Notes under the pieces: model-generated
What the model was told of the DNA's origin: nothing
Seen by the model: only the letters and a program-made list of their open reading frames with translations
Databases searched by the model: none
Made by a program: the position numbers and the translations under genes
Part shown: piece after piece, positions 12,380-24,688 of the stretch
Layout: each line of letters starts with the position of its first letter
Numbering within the stretch: the first letter of the stretch is position 1
Assembly (NCBI GenBank): GCA_001466705.2
Contig: LATX02000144.1
Span: 744,001-808,000 of the forward strand
From: Moniliophthora roreri
Taxonomy: Eukaryota > Basidiomycota > Agaricomycetes > Agaricales > Marasmiaceae
Length of the DNA stretch: 64,000 bases
Reading direction: 5' to 3'

Positions 12380-13545
12380 CTGCTTAAGGAGAACGACTGC
12401 AAGATCAGAAAGCTTGGGTCCATTTTTGAGGACTTACGCGTCATCGAACGTGGCGCTTCAGCACGTCGACCTACGGTTGGCACTTTGTTCAAGCTTTCGA
12501 TGAGCAAATACAACGCTAGCCTACCATCACGGAATATCATCACCGACTTTGGAGTCGTCAAGCTAGGAGAAATGTTCCGTAAGCTCACTCAATTCTCAAA
12601 TATTTTATTCCAGGCTTACATTGTGGTAGTGGTTCTCGGGAGACCTGATGCAGCCTTACCGAATGAATAGCATCCCATCAAACGGAACGCTTGTATGGCG
12701 TGTTTTCTCTGGGCGAGATAGAGACTCGTCTGCGTGGAAATGTGTCGAATTGAAGGTAGGCTTCCTTTCGATCATGACTTTCAGACTTTGAAGATTAGTT
12801 ATCCTTTACTCCCTGATGCTCACCTTATAGCAGATAATACAGTTTGCGGCCAGACTCCGAGAAGTGAAAAGAACTGTCTCATAGTGAGTTTATCGATACT
12901 CAAGGTGACGAAGACCCTTAGGAATTATAGAAGGTGATAGATTCGTGGATGGACAAGCTTTGCCGTCGGGATTCCAAGCTCAAACGTGAGTTTCTTAGCG
13001 AAGTCAGCCTCAGAAACCTTTAGGGGATACTGTCAGCAGACATTCATTCATGTACCAACGGTGTCCGTATCGCGAGGCTTTCTGCTTTTTTGTCTGCTGG
13101 GGTCCATTTAGTTCGCGAAGAAGGAAATATACTGAGTTGATTTCATGTTTTGTCTGGCATGTATTTGGCTAATATCAGTCCAATAGCGTCTAGAGCTGCT
13201 CAAGTTATGTGGTCGTGATGTGAGAGCATCTGTCAACTGTGGGAATCTCAAGAGGGCAGTAGTCACAGTTAAGCTTGCCACGCCGAACGCAAGTCCACTT
13301 CCAGCAGTTGTTCTGAACAGTTCGGGGACACAAGCTCCTCCTTTCCTTTAGTGAACCCGCCAAGGCCTTACAGCGAGTGGGCGAATTAACGTATGCTATA
13401 TGACATCACAATTGCAGGTTGTTCGCGTCCCTTCTATAGAGACACTTGGACTGATCATGTTCAAGGCGCAGGTACTATCTTGGCCCCTTCAAATATTTGA
13501 AGATCTTTTAGTCAAGGCACTAGCCGCTGGCATTCACTATGACTG
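12380..13545 (+). CDS. Possible unrecognised multi-exon gene or gene relic
   Basis: Several short stretches in this plus-strand region read like exons bounded by GT-AG signals. Examples are SNGTLVWRVFSGRDRDSSAW (about 12675-12740), QFAARLREVKRT (about 12840-12880), VIDSWMDKLCRRDSKLK (about 12935-12988) and SIETLGLIMFK (about 13436-13470), then PLQIFEDLLVKALAAGIHY ending at a TGA near 13543. They do not join into one clean frame: some junctions would need non-standard donors, and a TAG lies near 13021. It may be a small-exon gene I cannot resolve or a decaying one. No function is proposed. Confidence 0.3.
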
Positions 13546-14079
13546 ATACACCACCGAAACGGCCGCTGGACGCGAAAGTATGACTTGCTGCGACATTGAG
13601 CTGGTCAACGTCACGCCATTTTCTGGACAGACATGCAGTCGGTTGCGGTCTATACATGCAAACATGGGTATGGAGCCGACACGGAGCAGGAGAACGCGTC
13701 TTCAGCTTCAGTTTCTTGGCTCTTACATCTGCATGGAAACCCGTCTTACACGACATGACAAAAGCTAGTCGCGCCTTTTGCCTCCTCATATAGATTCCGT
13801 ATCCGTACATGCAGTGCTCGGGGAGCGGTCATTCGGGAAGCGACCGTAGTTCAGAGTTAGACTTACGAGGAGTATCGACATGGAGCATCTGGCTAATAAT
13901 GAATTCATGTACAATGTTCTTTTCCATATCTGGTGACATAGAATGTAAACTGTGATACCGGGTCAGGGAACGGTACCCACCAACGCACGAAACAGCTACA
14001 TTCGCGCAGGACATAATACAGAAAACGATAGTAGAAAATCAACTATAAACACGCCATACGACATGACGTTACTGGTATA
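13546..14079. other. Spacer downstream of pyroglutamyl-peptidase
   Basis: About 530 bases with only short frames on both strands and nothing recognisable. Probably untranslated sequence of the flanking genes. Confidence 0.4.
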
Positions 14080-15306
14080 TCATCTCGAGTGCTGCAAATC
14101 ATGCAGCTCTGCCAGTTCTCCACAAACCCACTGTATGATCCGCCGAATAGCCTCTGTACACTGCTCTGTAGTGAGAGGTAAGCCGACAGGTGGGACGTGG
14201 ACGAATAATACTTGAGTGTTCCGATCCTTCTCATAAGGTTTACCGTTTCGTTTCGATTCGGCGAGTGAGCAATAGTACATAAAGTCACAAAGGTAATGGC
14301 CGGCATCCATGGAAGAGTATATTTGCTTTGAAGACACGTCAGTGGCGGGAAGAAACGTAAGAAAGTCATGCTCACTTCAATTCCAGATTCCCGCAGATCA
14401 TGGACGAGACGACCAACGTCGATATCTGTGAATAAGTCTAGTAACCGTTAGTATTGGTCCCGAACTCTTATGAGTATACATACCGTCGGTAAACTTCTCA
14501 TAACCTACACCAAAGCCTCGATTCGGCCGTGTAGCACTTTCAATCATCTCCAAGCTCGAAAGTCTGTCCCTGTCGGTGCCATTCAAGCCAGAACCGACAA
14601 TATTTCCGAAACCAGCGTTGCTGACTCCTGAACCACTGGATACCACAGCACCGACGGATACATCTACAACCTCGTCGTCACCTCTTCTACCTGATGCAGC
14701 AGGAAAATCTCCCGGGTGTCTAGTAACGACAGGCGCAAGCTTGCCTGTGGCATCCTTCATCTGATAGCCCAGTTTGTGGGCGACCTGTTCCATCCGTAAC
14801 GCACCTTGACCGGCAACGCCAAGGTGGAATATGAAGTCATAGCCTTTGCCCTCGGGAAGAGAGAAGAAATCCTCCTTGTTGACTGTACCAGGGAGTTGTG
14901 GGGGTCGGAGGTGGAGTCCTGGTACGATGCGCATGACAGCTTCGTACTCCATTGGAATTTCGAGAGCGGAAACTTTGACTATGCGCTGTCTCCCGCCAGA
15001 GTCTTCTGAATTCCGGTTAACGACTTGTCCATCGATGACGACTGGATATGGGTCCAGGGGAATGGTTGTATTGTGTAATGGCCTGTATCACGGAATTTCG
15101 TTAGAACCTTGGGCTGGGTTAGGCTGATAGGTGATTATACTTGACTGCAAGCCAGGATGGGTTGACTTTGTAGTTTCGGAAAGGCTGGCTTCCCATGCAT
15201 TGATCAGTTTCAGCATGTATATTGATTCGTGGATGAAAATGCTTACTCCAAAACCGGTTAGGAGGACATGGAAAACATCCTCTTCACTTCTAGCATTTGG
15301 GGCCAT
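14080..15306 (-). CDS. Pyroglutamyl-peptidase I (peptidase family C15)
   Basis: Cytosolic cysteine peptidase that removes an N-terminal pyroglutamate from peptides. The first exon starts MAPNARSEED and ends in LLTGFG. Splicing gives TGFGPFRNYKVNPSWLAVK, the standard N-terminus of the family, and a second intron leads to the exon with LHNTTIPLDPYP. The main exon (about 14952-14480) carries FIFHLGVAGQG and a Gly/Ser-rich insertion of about 55 residues. The last exon has SSMDAGHYLCDFMYY, with the catalytic Cys, and LFVHVP, with the catalytic His, before the stop at 14080. The catalytic Glu is expected in the main exon. The insertion makes it longer than bacterial homologues (about 215 aa). It shares an upstream region with the divergent gene at 16042. 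Confidence 0.9.
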
Positions 15307-16041
15307 GGTGCGAGCGACAAACGAACGCGAAAGGTAGCCAGAGTCGAAGCAGGGATCTCAGTGTAGTCTGAACGGAGATGATGGCAGGAAAGAGCTTCGT
15401 TGGCCAGGGTCTAGGCCGAACACACGTTCTACAACCGATTCCGAGCTTCGGTGTCAATGGACGGGGATCAGGCGTCGGTCTTTGGAGTCTTGGACCATTT
15501 TCTCACTTTGCACAAGTACTCAACCAGATCGAGGGTTTGTTCTTGACTTTACCAAGAGCTCTCATCTCTCATCTCTTCTTCTCAATGTTCACATCTCCTT
15601 TTTTGCCCTTGTGAGTAAGGAAAATCTGATGTTTTGATATTCTTTCTCATGGTTGTCATCCGAAAGGGCTGCGTCCTCCATTTGGCTTTGGGTATGCGCT
15701 GGTTCGGGAGCATAGGCTGAGCTCGTGTGCATCGCAAGTGCTAGGATATTTCTCTGAAGCCGGGGTGTTCTGGGGTATCGTGAACCTTGGTACCTTAGGA
15801 AGATTCACTCACTACCGTACGGGCAGCCTCGCCGAGGTTTTTTGGTCGCCATTTTAGTTCACTGCCTTCGGCGCCGGCTCTCAAAAATCCTTCACGATAC
15901 CCGTTTCTCGTGCCTGGAATTAAGCGCGACAATTTCTCCCATAAATGCCAGATTCATGGAAACGACTAGGCTTTACGTTCCTCTTTGATTCCGCAAGCAT
16001 CCCTTCAGCACCATACTCCTCTGAGCTCCCAGGTCGAGAAG
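15307..16041. promoter_or_regulatory. Divergent intergenic region between the peptidase and the membrane protein gene
   Basis: 735 bases separate the two divergent start codons, so both promoters must lie here. Pyrimidine-rich tracts (for example around 15560-15640 and 15955-15985) resemble fungal core promoters. No defined operator or TATA box could be assigned with confidence. Confidence 0.4.
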
Positions 16042-17564
16042 ATGCCGCGCCGATTCAATCTCTCATTTTTTGGCCTCGTTGGTGCTGTTATGGTTGCGCT
16101 CAAGTTGAAGGATCACATCGATGGGTGTGAGTAATCACTCGGTCTACGTGTCAAGAAATTGAAAGTTGACTCGTTCACAGATGACCGCGTGTCCTCCGAC
16201 GAGGAAGGACAGGGTCGAGTAGCATTGCAAGATACACCTGCACCTGCGTATCAAGACGAGCCTATGAGAGATGGAGAGGAAGCTGTAGCACTCCTTGATA
16301 CAGAAATACCTACACAGAGACCGAAGAGGAAACGGCAGAGTGGATGTTGTGTCTGTTGCGGTGTTGAGTGAGTTTCCGTTTATTACTGAAAGACTCCTGA
16401 CCTGAAGAACTTTCGTTCTAGCTTGGGTCTATTCTGCAAGGCCTTAGGAATTGTGACACTCCTCTTCATGCTTTACGGGGCCATTAAACTGATTATCTGG
16501 GCAGTCTCTGTATGTATCATCAAGTGCAAGATTACTTTGCAGTGATCTGACTGGTTGCTTAGCCCACACCGACAGGTTTGGAGACCATGCCTGCCTTCAG
16601 TACGTCCCTAGGCTGCCAGAGTGCATCCCATCTCTACAAAGGAGGTGAATTCACAATAAGCATCCCACCTGGTCCTGATGGCGAACATGCGCTCGACGTT
16701 CGTGGCACCTCGGTTGGCACCATTACACTTCTTGAAGCTGCTAGTGACGCTACCGAAATCTCCTACACTATGACCGTTCGTGCGAGCGACGAGTCTCTTG
16801 TGGATAAAGTTACTCTCCGCTATCCTGGGGCGGACCCCGATCAAGCAGACAGTCGAATGGTTATCTCTACGCCCGTGATTACGGACACCACTTCTTCTGC
16901 CTGCGTGCGATATGATATCGCCCTCCACATCCCCAAAAACCTGAAGAAGCTTTATGTTGCCCCCCATACGCTATCCCACGTCCAATTCCATCCGGACTCC
17001 CACCTCAACCTCGAGAACCTCATTGTCACCCTCTTCGCTATGAATGACAAGAACATGATCCTCACCTCACAGAACGCTATCGCTCGAAAAGTTAAATTGG
17101 AGGTATATCGTGGTTGGATCGTCGGCGACGTTTCTTTACTCTCAAGCGTCGCTATCACTACACAGCGCGGTGATGGTGTCGCTAACGTTCGCGTCCATCC
17201 GACCGCGCCAATGGATCCTCTCCATCCGGAATTGGAGGCAGCCGACCTGCAAACTACAACTGGAGCTGGTCGTACAGATATCACGTATATCAACGATCGG
17301 GCGCTCCCTCATCGCCCTATCAGGAGTTCGCATCTGTCTTCCAGAAATGGGGACGTGTATCTCACATATCGTGAATCCGAGTTCAACGGCCGCATTTCGA
17401 TGATGTCCAAGTCGTTCACTGCCACTGGAATCTCGGCATTCAATCGAAATACAACTACAGGTTCCAACGATGGTGATAGCAAGTGGACACACTGGGTTGG
17501 GGACGTCAATGGTGGTGATGAACTTACTGTCAATTCGAGAGGGTGGACAACGCTATATTTCTAA
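16042..17564 (+). CDS. Single-pass membrane protein of unknown function (multi-exon)
   Basis: Start chosen at 16042 because the donor after HIDG splices cleanly to the exon beginning DRVSSDEEG, giving a continuous reading frame. The short first exon (MPRRFNLSFF) is followed by an acidic, low-complexity cytosolic part with QRPKRKRQSGCCVCCGV, then after an intron a single hydrophobic segment (GIVTLLFMLYGAIKLIIWAV). After another intron comes a roughly 320-residue beta-rich domain (16578-17564) ending GWTTLYF. The CC-rich juxtamembrane stretch could be palmitoylated. The layout is that of a type II membrane protein with a large outer domain, common among Agaricomycete hypothetical proteins. I do not recognise a named family. 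Confidence 0.75.
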
Positions 17565-17985
17565 CTAGGTCTTTTTTAGTCATACAAAATTGAAGATGAG
17601 GACAGTTATTGCTACTGATATTATTAGTATCTGGAGCTTGTATATACTCCACAATTGTAATTATTGGATGGTTCTGCTAAGTTCAACGGAATAGAATTCA
17701 GCTGGCCAGCCGCCAGACGCGTTGATCGTCGCACCATCAGCCACGACGCTCGCGTTCACTACCATTGCCAAGTGCTTCACCCCCAGCAGTCATGCATACT
17801 TCACTTTCATCGGGGGAGGAAATGGGCTTCGTTTTTGAACACAGGGAATTGCATCTGATCCATAAACCGGGCTGTACCCAGATTCCTATCATTACGCCCT
17901 TAAGTTTGTAACTACTGGCCGAACCCCAGCTCGATAATCAGCGCAAAACAGAAGATTCCCCAACTCAAGCTAGCACGTAACTTTG
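17565..17985. other. Spacer, no gene seen
   Basis: The 3' untranslated region of the membrane protein gene, AT-rich at first, followed by sequence without recognisable coding content. Confidence 0.4.
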
Positions 17986-18777
17986 ATGAATCGAGTACCC
18001 ACAGAATTCTGGTTCCAGATATTTCTCGCGTGTCCTCACGAAGAAGCTACATTTCCACCTTTGGAGTCACCTTGGACATTTGATCGAGTCTGGAAGTACG
18101 TGTTCAGTGTTCCCAGCTCTTCTGCATACCCCTTATCTGCCTCTTTCTGTGCTTAGGTTATGGCGTTCAATAGTTCGGACCGCACCTTCTCTATGGACTA
18201 CCGTCTCCTTCCCATCCAACTCGAGATTACACCTCAATGCTTGACAGCTCGCTCAACCTTGTCGGCAAAAGTCAGCTAGACATATGTATACCAAGGTATA
18301 CGAGGGTCACACCGTTGCCTACTTTCCAACGCCTCTTTGATATCCTCCTTGACCGAGGAGAGATCTGGGTCTCATTGGAGCTCTTCTTATTGCATGGCGA
18401 CGATTATGATTCCAAATTCACTCCCCATTGGGATTTACCTGTTCTCTACACAGGAACTCTGAAGAGATATTTGGCTTCTTGCAAAGCATCGACATTGCAT
18501 GGGTCACATCGAAGATGGTGCCAATGCGATTGGATTAATGGTACAAATATAGAATTCACGAAGCCTGGGTCGTTTGTACTTCCAATACCCCTCGAGAGCA
18601 AAGCTATACAGAGACTGTGCCTATCTCTGTGTTTACCGTCCCCTGGCCCCCTGGAATTTGTCGGAGTCAAGACATCAACTCTCCTCCTTGACTGTGGACG
18701 AGATGTCCGTCATGGATGTTACTGTTGAGCGACTACTCCGTCTGATCCGAAATATAAAGGAGCTATCGCTAGGCTAG
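17986..18777 (+). pseudogene. F-box/leucine-rich protein relic with frameshifts
   Basis: The first exon starts MNRVPTEFWFQIFLACPHEE, an F-box-like opening of the agaric type. A GTACGT-TTAG intron of normal size leads to the conserved block LWRSIVRTAPSLWTTVSFP. The frame then stops at 18242, and the next conserved block (LDSSLNLVGKSQLDICI) lies in the +1 frame. A second shift is needed near 18650 to reach LTVDEMSVMDVTVERLLRLI, after which the gene is truncated. Intact relatives would run on through several leucine-rich repeats as substrate-binding parts of SCF ubiquitin ligases. Two separate frame changes and the missing C-terminus argue for a dead copy; it sits at the border of the transposon-rich region. 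Confidence 0.65.
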
Positions 18778-18949
18778 CTCTCTCCGGGGGATTGCTAGTC
18801 TAGTTTCAGCCCGGGCCCCAATACCGTAGCTCCTTTGATTACCATATTTAGTAGTGCAATCAAAATCACGTTCCTCGTGTCAGGCTATTCCCACACCCTT
18901 CAGGGTGACGCGTATATTTTCGCTCACGCGTTCACCTCTCATCAAACCA

Positions 18950-20988
18950 CAGATGGGCTCGAAAATGAGCACCACAAGCTCGTCGAGCCCATCTGGGGCT
19001 TCGAATACATCAAATAAACAATTTACATCCTCTTCACCCGACGGCCTTTCACTCTGCTCTCGCATTATTCAGAAATATGCTCCTTATGTTCCTCATGACT
19101 ACATTCTTGACGGTGTTGCTGCAGTGCTGGATGGGAAGGATTTGATTGCAATCACACCCACAGGGTCTGGGAAGACAGGCTATATGGCCTTCTTTTTGCT
19201 CATAGTGAAGGAGCTTGTTGAACATCCAACTAAGTATCCTGAGATACCAGATGTCGTCAGAAAGCAGTTTCCTGAACACCCGCTCATGCTCGTAATATGT
19301 CCTACAGACTATATGGAATACCAACTGGTCAGTTATTAGTATAATATGCTACATAAGTAGACCTCACTGAAAGAATGTCCCAATAGGAGGAGAATTTCAG
19401 CAAACTCAGCTTGAAGAGCCTTATCATTAACATGACTACTACATGTGCTGCATATGAAGCTGCATTGCCTGACCTCTGGAAATGCTCCCAGGATGATCTT
19501 GCAGTCTCAGCCGTTCTTATGAGCCCTGAACAGCTGACATCCAGTGAGTTTGGGCAAGCTCTCGAGAATAAGAATTTCCAGCACTGGATATTTGCACTAT
19601 CAGTTGATGAGGTGCACCTTTTACTGTCATGGGGGAAGAAGTTCTGCAAACTCTTCCAACAAATAGGACTTGCCCAATCTCGCCTTCCAGACTCAGTTGT
19701 TGTGCAAGGGTTGACAGCTACCATGCAAGGTGAGAAAGCTTTGAAGACCATCAGACTCTTTCTTGGTCTTTACCCACAGAACACACACATAATTTGATGT
19801 TCCAACCAATGACATGACATACAGCTACTCTTCTGAGAGATGTCATTGTCAATTCAAGGCCAAACCTTCTCTGAGTTGGATGTCATATTGGATAGTGGTC
19901 GCACATCAATTATTTTCTGTCGCACCATCAACCTCGGCAACAGAGTTCAAGAACACCTGTACTACTGGGACAGGGATCTCAAAGGCAATCCATGTACTGT
20001 AACAGATCACATGAGGGAGTATAATGCTCTTTTGGAGATATGAAACAAGGAGACACAAGGATTGATGAAGGATGGAAAGTGCCAAATTGTCTTTGCTATG
20101 AGCACTTTAGCTATTGGTGTCAATTTGGACAAGGTGCAGGATGTCTATATTTTCAGAGATCTGCAGGATGCAGATGAGGCATTGCAAATGCTTGGCCACA
20201 TTTGACCAAAGCGAGGACTTGAGGCACAGTGTTCTGATTCATGAGGAGTGATCTACCTGTACTCAAATTCCAAAGTCTGAGCTGAGCAAGCATTATCATC
20301 CAAGAGCACTGAGGCATCCACAGCAAGCACGAGAACTGCTGATGGTAGCAATGCCTCTATGGATCCAGGTGTCACTGCACTTGTACTTGCAAAATGCAAA
20401 GTTGACGCTATTGACAAGTTATATGAAAACTCCACATCAGATGTTCCCTGTTCCTGTCCAATATGTACATCATCTCTGCCACCATGCAGACAAACAATGT
20501 GTTGCTGCAGTAGATGCCTACCAAAAGTTATTCAAGCCTCGCATGCAAAGTCTTCACCCACAACTCAGAAGAAATCGGCAGACAATGCTCATGGTCATGG
20601 CCTTCAGCTTCCAAAGCAGCACAAGTGAATATCTCTTGCTATGCATGCTCATGGCACACAGGAACTTAAGGCATTCTGCATGAAGATCTTTCGCAAGGCT
20701 GATGAGTGAACCACAGCCTTCTTCTCTCTGGAATTCTTCTTTACTAACCAAGAAATCAAAATCATTCTTGACCACTTTGCCTCAATCACAAAGCCAGATG
20801 ACATTCATCACCTTATGAAAGATAACCCGAGATTCACTGGAAACAAAGAAGCATTATGGGAGTGTCTACATGAGTTAGAGAAGGAGTTCAGTTGGATCAA
20901 GGCAGACAAGAAAAAGAAGAAGGCTGAGGAGGCTGAGGAGGAGAAAGAGAAGAGGCAAAGAGGTACAGTAATTGATAACATATTCTAA
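18950..20988 (+). pseudogene. RecQ-like DNA helicase, decayed
   Basis: Superfamily 2 helicase of the RecQ-like type that is amplified in Agaricomycete genomes. Exon 1 (start near 18953) carries the Walker A motif TPTGSGKT. A 58-base intron (donor after EYQL, acceptor before EENFSK) leads to exon 2 with the DEVH box (ALSVDEVHLLL) and motif III (GLTAT). In the same frame follow IIFCRTINLG (motif IV), STLAIGVN (motif V) and a damaged motif VI where Arg codons became His and stop (LGH-I-stop-PKRG). A Cys-rich segment (PCSCPICTSSLPPC) and a helical, Lys/Glu-rich tail end near 20988. At least eight in-frame stops occur, several exactly where relatives have Arg (TGA from CGA), so it cannot make a full protein. 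Confidence 0.8.
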
Positions 20989-21083
20989 TCATATACAATA
21001 TATCCTATACAGTACAGTTGACATTCATTGTACATATCAGTCCTTGAAATAATTCATGTTAGCATCATTGCTCAGCCTATGAA

Positions 21084-24000
21084 TTAGTACTTTCGTACCT
21101 CTTCATTGTCAATTTGCTCATTGTCCCCCTTGTCTGTGCTCCATCCCTCTTCATCCAGCCTCTCCATGAGTGATTCAAAGGTAAATGTCTTGGCAACAAG
21201 TTGCCCGTTGATGAGTTGAATTGAGCCAAGTGATCTATGAAGGGTAGACAAGTCCTCTTCTTCCTCCAATTCTGACTCTTCATCCTCTGAAGCACTACCA
21301 ACCAATTCTCCATCCTCATTATTGTCAAGTGACCTATCCAGCATGTCCTGGTCAACATCCATTGCCTCAATGGGTTCTAAACCTGACAAGTGCTGATACA
21401 AAGCTGTCATTTGTTGTTCAATATCCTCCTTTACACAAGCTCAAGTAGTCTCCTCTGCATATTTCCTGACCTTACCACCTTGACCCTGCATCTGATTCCA
21501 GCCTGTCTGGAAGTTATCAATGTCCTGTTCCTCCAGATTGACAATTTGGCCAGCAATTCAGTAATGAAGCTGATGTAACTTGTATACCTCAAGCAGAATT
21601 TTGATCTCTGCATTGCAATAGGGTTTGCTGTGCTTTCCAGAGTGTTTCACAAGGTTGATTCCAAGTTACAGGTCAGTTTTGATATGGGTAAGGTGATGAA
21701 GGTTTCTTGCTATAACCTGGCAAATGAACTTGTGATTAAATTCTTTTCTCTTGTGCTCAATAATGAACTCTAAGAGACAGTTGAAGTATTCTTGAATCAA
21801 GTCACAAGGAGAGAAGGCACCAGGCCTGCCTGACAAATTAACAAGCATCATGTGAAGTGTTGGCTCATGGAGCTCATGGCTTGACTCAAGCTCCAAGGTA
21901 GCGATGAATTCGAGAGTGTACATGCCATACTTTGAATGCATTGAGCTGAAAAAAGTAAAAAGCATAACCTTTTCATGGATGTCAGTATGAGAACAAAAGT
22001 GGAAATGATAACACACCTTGAAGACCTCCCAAAAGCAACCAACATCTCCAGCTGCTGCCACATTTGCAGCCTCTCTTGAGAGCAGTGCATCTAGCATAAA
22101 GGCAATTGAGTTTGCAAGCACTCAATTACCATTCTTCTGGCTTTTGTCCCTCTCTCTATCCACCTCCTTCTCAGCCCATGTTTTCTTCTTTTCTTTAGTG
22201 GGTTTTTTCTTTGTCAGCTTCTTTCTTGGTGGCTGTTCAGCTTGTTCCTGGTGAGTTTCAGAGGCGATATCATCATCTGCTGTCATGTCTGTCTAAGACT
22301 CAGCAATTGGGACTGATGTAGCCTAGGGAGAGTCACTGTCCTCAGGTAAGGCAGCATCATGTAGGGCATAATGAATACTACGAGATGTACTGTAGCATCA
22401 GTAGAGTGTGCATGCAAGCTTCTCCAGTTCTTTGAAACTTGGAAGCTTTTTTTCAGCCTTGAGTTTCACAAAATGTTGAAATAAATCATCAACACTGAGA
22501 TGTGACCTAGCTCATGAATGAGAAAAGGCCAAGAAATGATAAAGTTTGCATTTACTCACTGGAGAGCATCAAGCATCTGCACATCAAGAATTAAGTGCAT
22601 CAGCTGAACACTGGGGTAATAGTCGACCTTTTTAAGGTTTGAAGGCTCTTTCCATCCAATTTTTCAGGCACTATGACCAAGAGTCAATGGATTTCAACTC
22701 AAGGAAGGTCCCCAATGTGTCTGGAATATCTGAGACACATTGGTTGCCTGTGTGTGCCACCACTTGAGTTGTGGTTCCACAATCACTAGTCCCTTGAGCT
22801 TGTTCTTGTGATATTGGAGATACCGCTTAAGCTCAAGCAGTTTCTGGTACATAAGACCATCACCACCAATTGGAAAAAGATGCCACTGATAGGCTCCCTT
22901 TCACTGACCAGCCTGTCCCATAAAGTCTAGAATGGCATCCTTCAATTCTGTTGTTACAGTTTCATTCTTTCCACTGGTGGCAAGTGGATGAAGGATGGAT
23001 GGTTGGGAATCAAGACAGATGACAGCAGCATGAGTTTTGTAGAGCAGGGAAACTTGATCTTGGTGATGGGCAAGCTCTGGTATGTAAGTGGTGAGAACTT
23101 GCATCTACTGCAAAGTACCAACTGTCTTGAGGTGTGCATGGTTGATCAAATTGAGGAAGTATTTGGCATCTAGACTTGCTCATTTATTCACTAAAACACA
23201 AGCTTTTCTATCCTTGAGGCTGGGTGCAGATGGGGGAAAGGAACCTGAAGGGAATTCCATGTAGCAGCCCGCCATACTGATTGTCATCTGGTCCACATGG
23301 CCAATCTGCATATCACACTGCCGAAGGTAACTCTGAACATTGTCCAGAAATATTTTCCCCCAGCGTGTGGGATCAGAACCAGCTTTGGCTATAGCTTGAC
23401 CTTCCTGTTCACCTAAATCACAGAGCATCAAGTTCATGGTACTGTAAGCTGGCATGGTACCAGTCCAACTCTCATATGCAAAAAGATCTATAGGTGTGGA
23501 GAATGTGAAATAGAGTAAACTCAAGCAACAGGAAGCCAGTTGGCTTGGCAATTGAGGCAGAAGTTAAGAGAAGAGATGGCATGTGTTATGACCTGGGTTT
23601 GAGCATTATTGAGTTTTTTCTTCTCACAAAGAAGTTGATTTGATAAACATTACCATTTCAATTGGCTGGGTTTTCCTGGGTCCATCCTCTGTCAAAGGAA
23701 ACTTGGAATTACCTCTGGCAACACATGAAAGAAGCTGGAATAGGAATGGTTCTGTGCACATGAGAATGTCCTTTACACAGGGCACAGTTGTTGCACCAAT
23801 GTCCATCCATTCCACCTTTACAGGGCTTTGCAGAGATCCCGAAGCTTGTTTGACTGAAATATGAACATGAAGTCCTGCATTAGGCTTTACTGCCTTCCAT
23901 GCTTGCTTGACTTCCCAATAATTTGTCTCTAGTCCCCACATTTGCTGTTCAGCCTCAGAATTATCCCTGATCACCCCATCTGGTGACTTGTACCACTTGT

Positions 24001-24490
24001 AAATAATCTCTCCAGGATGGTGAACACATTGTCCACTAAGGAACTTTTCCATTGCAATAGCATGGACTAAATCTCAATCATCCCATACTGAAACCCAGTA
24101 TAAAAAGTCACTAAGACCTCAGCCACATTTTTGAATAAACTTGATAATGCTGACTACAGTCTCTTTGGGCCTAGGAGGAAGATCCTTGTGTTGCTTCTTT
24201 TTGGGTGGTCTTTTGGATGTGTAATTGATAAAAGAAGAGTCATTCTGGTCAGGATGACATTGCTTTCAAGATGGGGTCTGTATGGGAGTGCTGGGTACTT
24301 GAGCAGGTAAAGCCAGAACTGTTGAGGAAGAAGTGGCTGCAGATGTTGAGAGGGAAGGTTGTACATTGTGTTGGCCAGTGGGTGTACTATAAAATTTTTC
24401 TACAGGAATAGGTGCAATTGGCAAAGAGGCTTGAGCCTTTTTGCTAGCATTTGGAAGTTTGAACAAATAGAGACTCATGGAACTTGGAAG
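21084..24490 (-). pseudogene. DUF6589 protein gene, decayed
   Basis: A large Agaricomycete family of unknown function, often found among transposons. Reading right to left, blocks match the family order: a Ser/Thr-rich N-terminus, a region with a Pro/Lys-rich stretch (about 24220-24150), MEKFLSGQ (24052), LDNVQSYLRQCDMQIG (about 23340-23290), ELKDAILDFMGQAGQ (about 22950), GGDGLMYQKLLELKRYLQ (about 22870-22815), KELEKLACTLY (about 22440-22400), LVNLSGRPGAFSPCDLIQEY (about 21845-21790) and a final acidic tail to 21084. The blocks are separated by stops and small shifts. It lies tail to tail with the helicase. The family may encode a transposon protein, but no catalytic motif is evident to me. 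Confidence 0.75.
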
Positions 24491-24615
24491 TAAGATGACA
24501 CAATGCATGACTTGGAATATGTGACAAGTAAACAAAAATTATGACATTTCTGAGTAGCCTAACCTATCTATATAAGGAAGCCAAACGAGCTACAGGTAGA
24601 GGGGCATGTTTCAAA

Positions 24616-24688
24616 TCAGACTCCAGATGGATTGCCGCTACCCATCCCGATGTAAAAGCTCTTAGTAAGCAATCCATCTGGAGTCTGA
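24616..24688. repeat. Perfect 19-bp inverted repeat with 35-base loop
   Basis: The arms at 24616-24634 and 24670-24688 are exact reverse complements (arm begins TCAGACTCCAGATGGATT). It lies just upstream of the pogo-like element and downstream (in genome coordinates) of the DUF6589 relic. It could fold as a hairpin RNA or be the end of an element. Its function is unknown. Confidence 0.6.
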
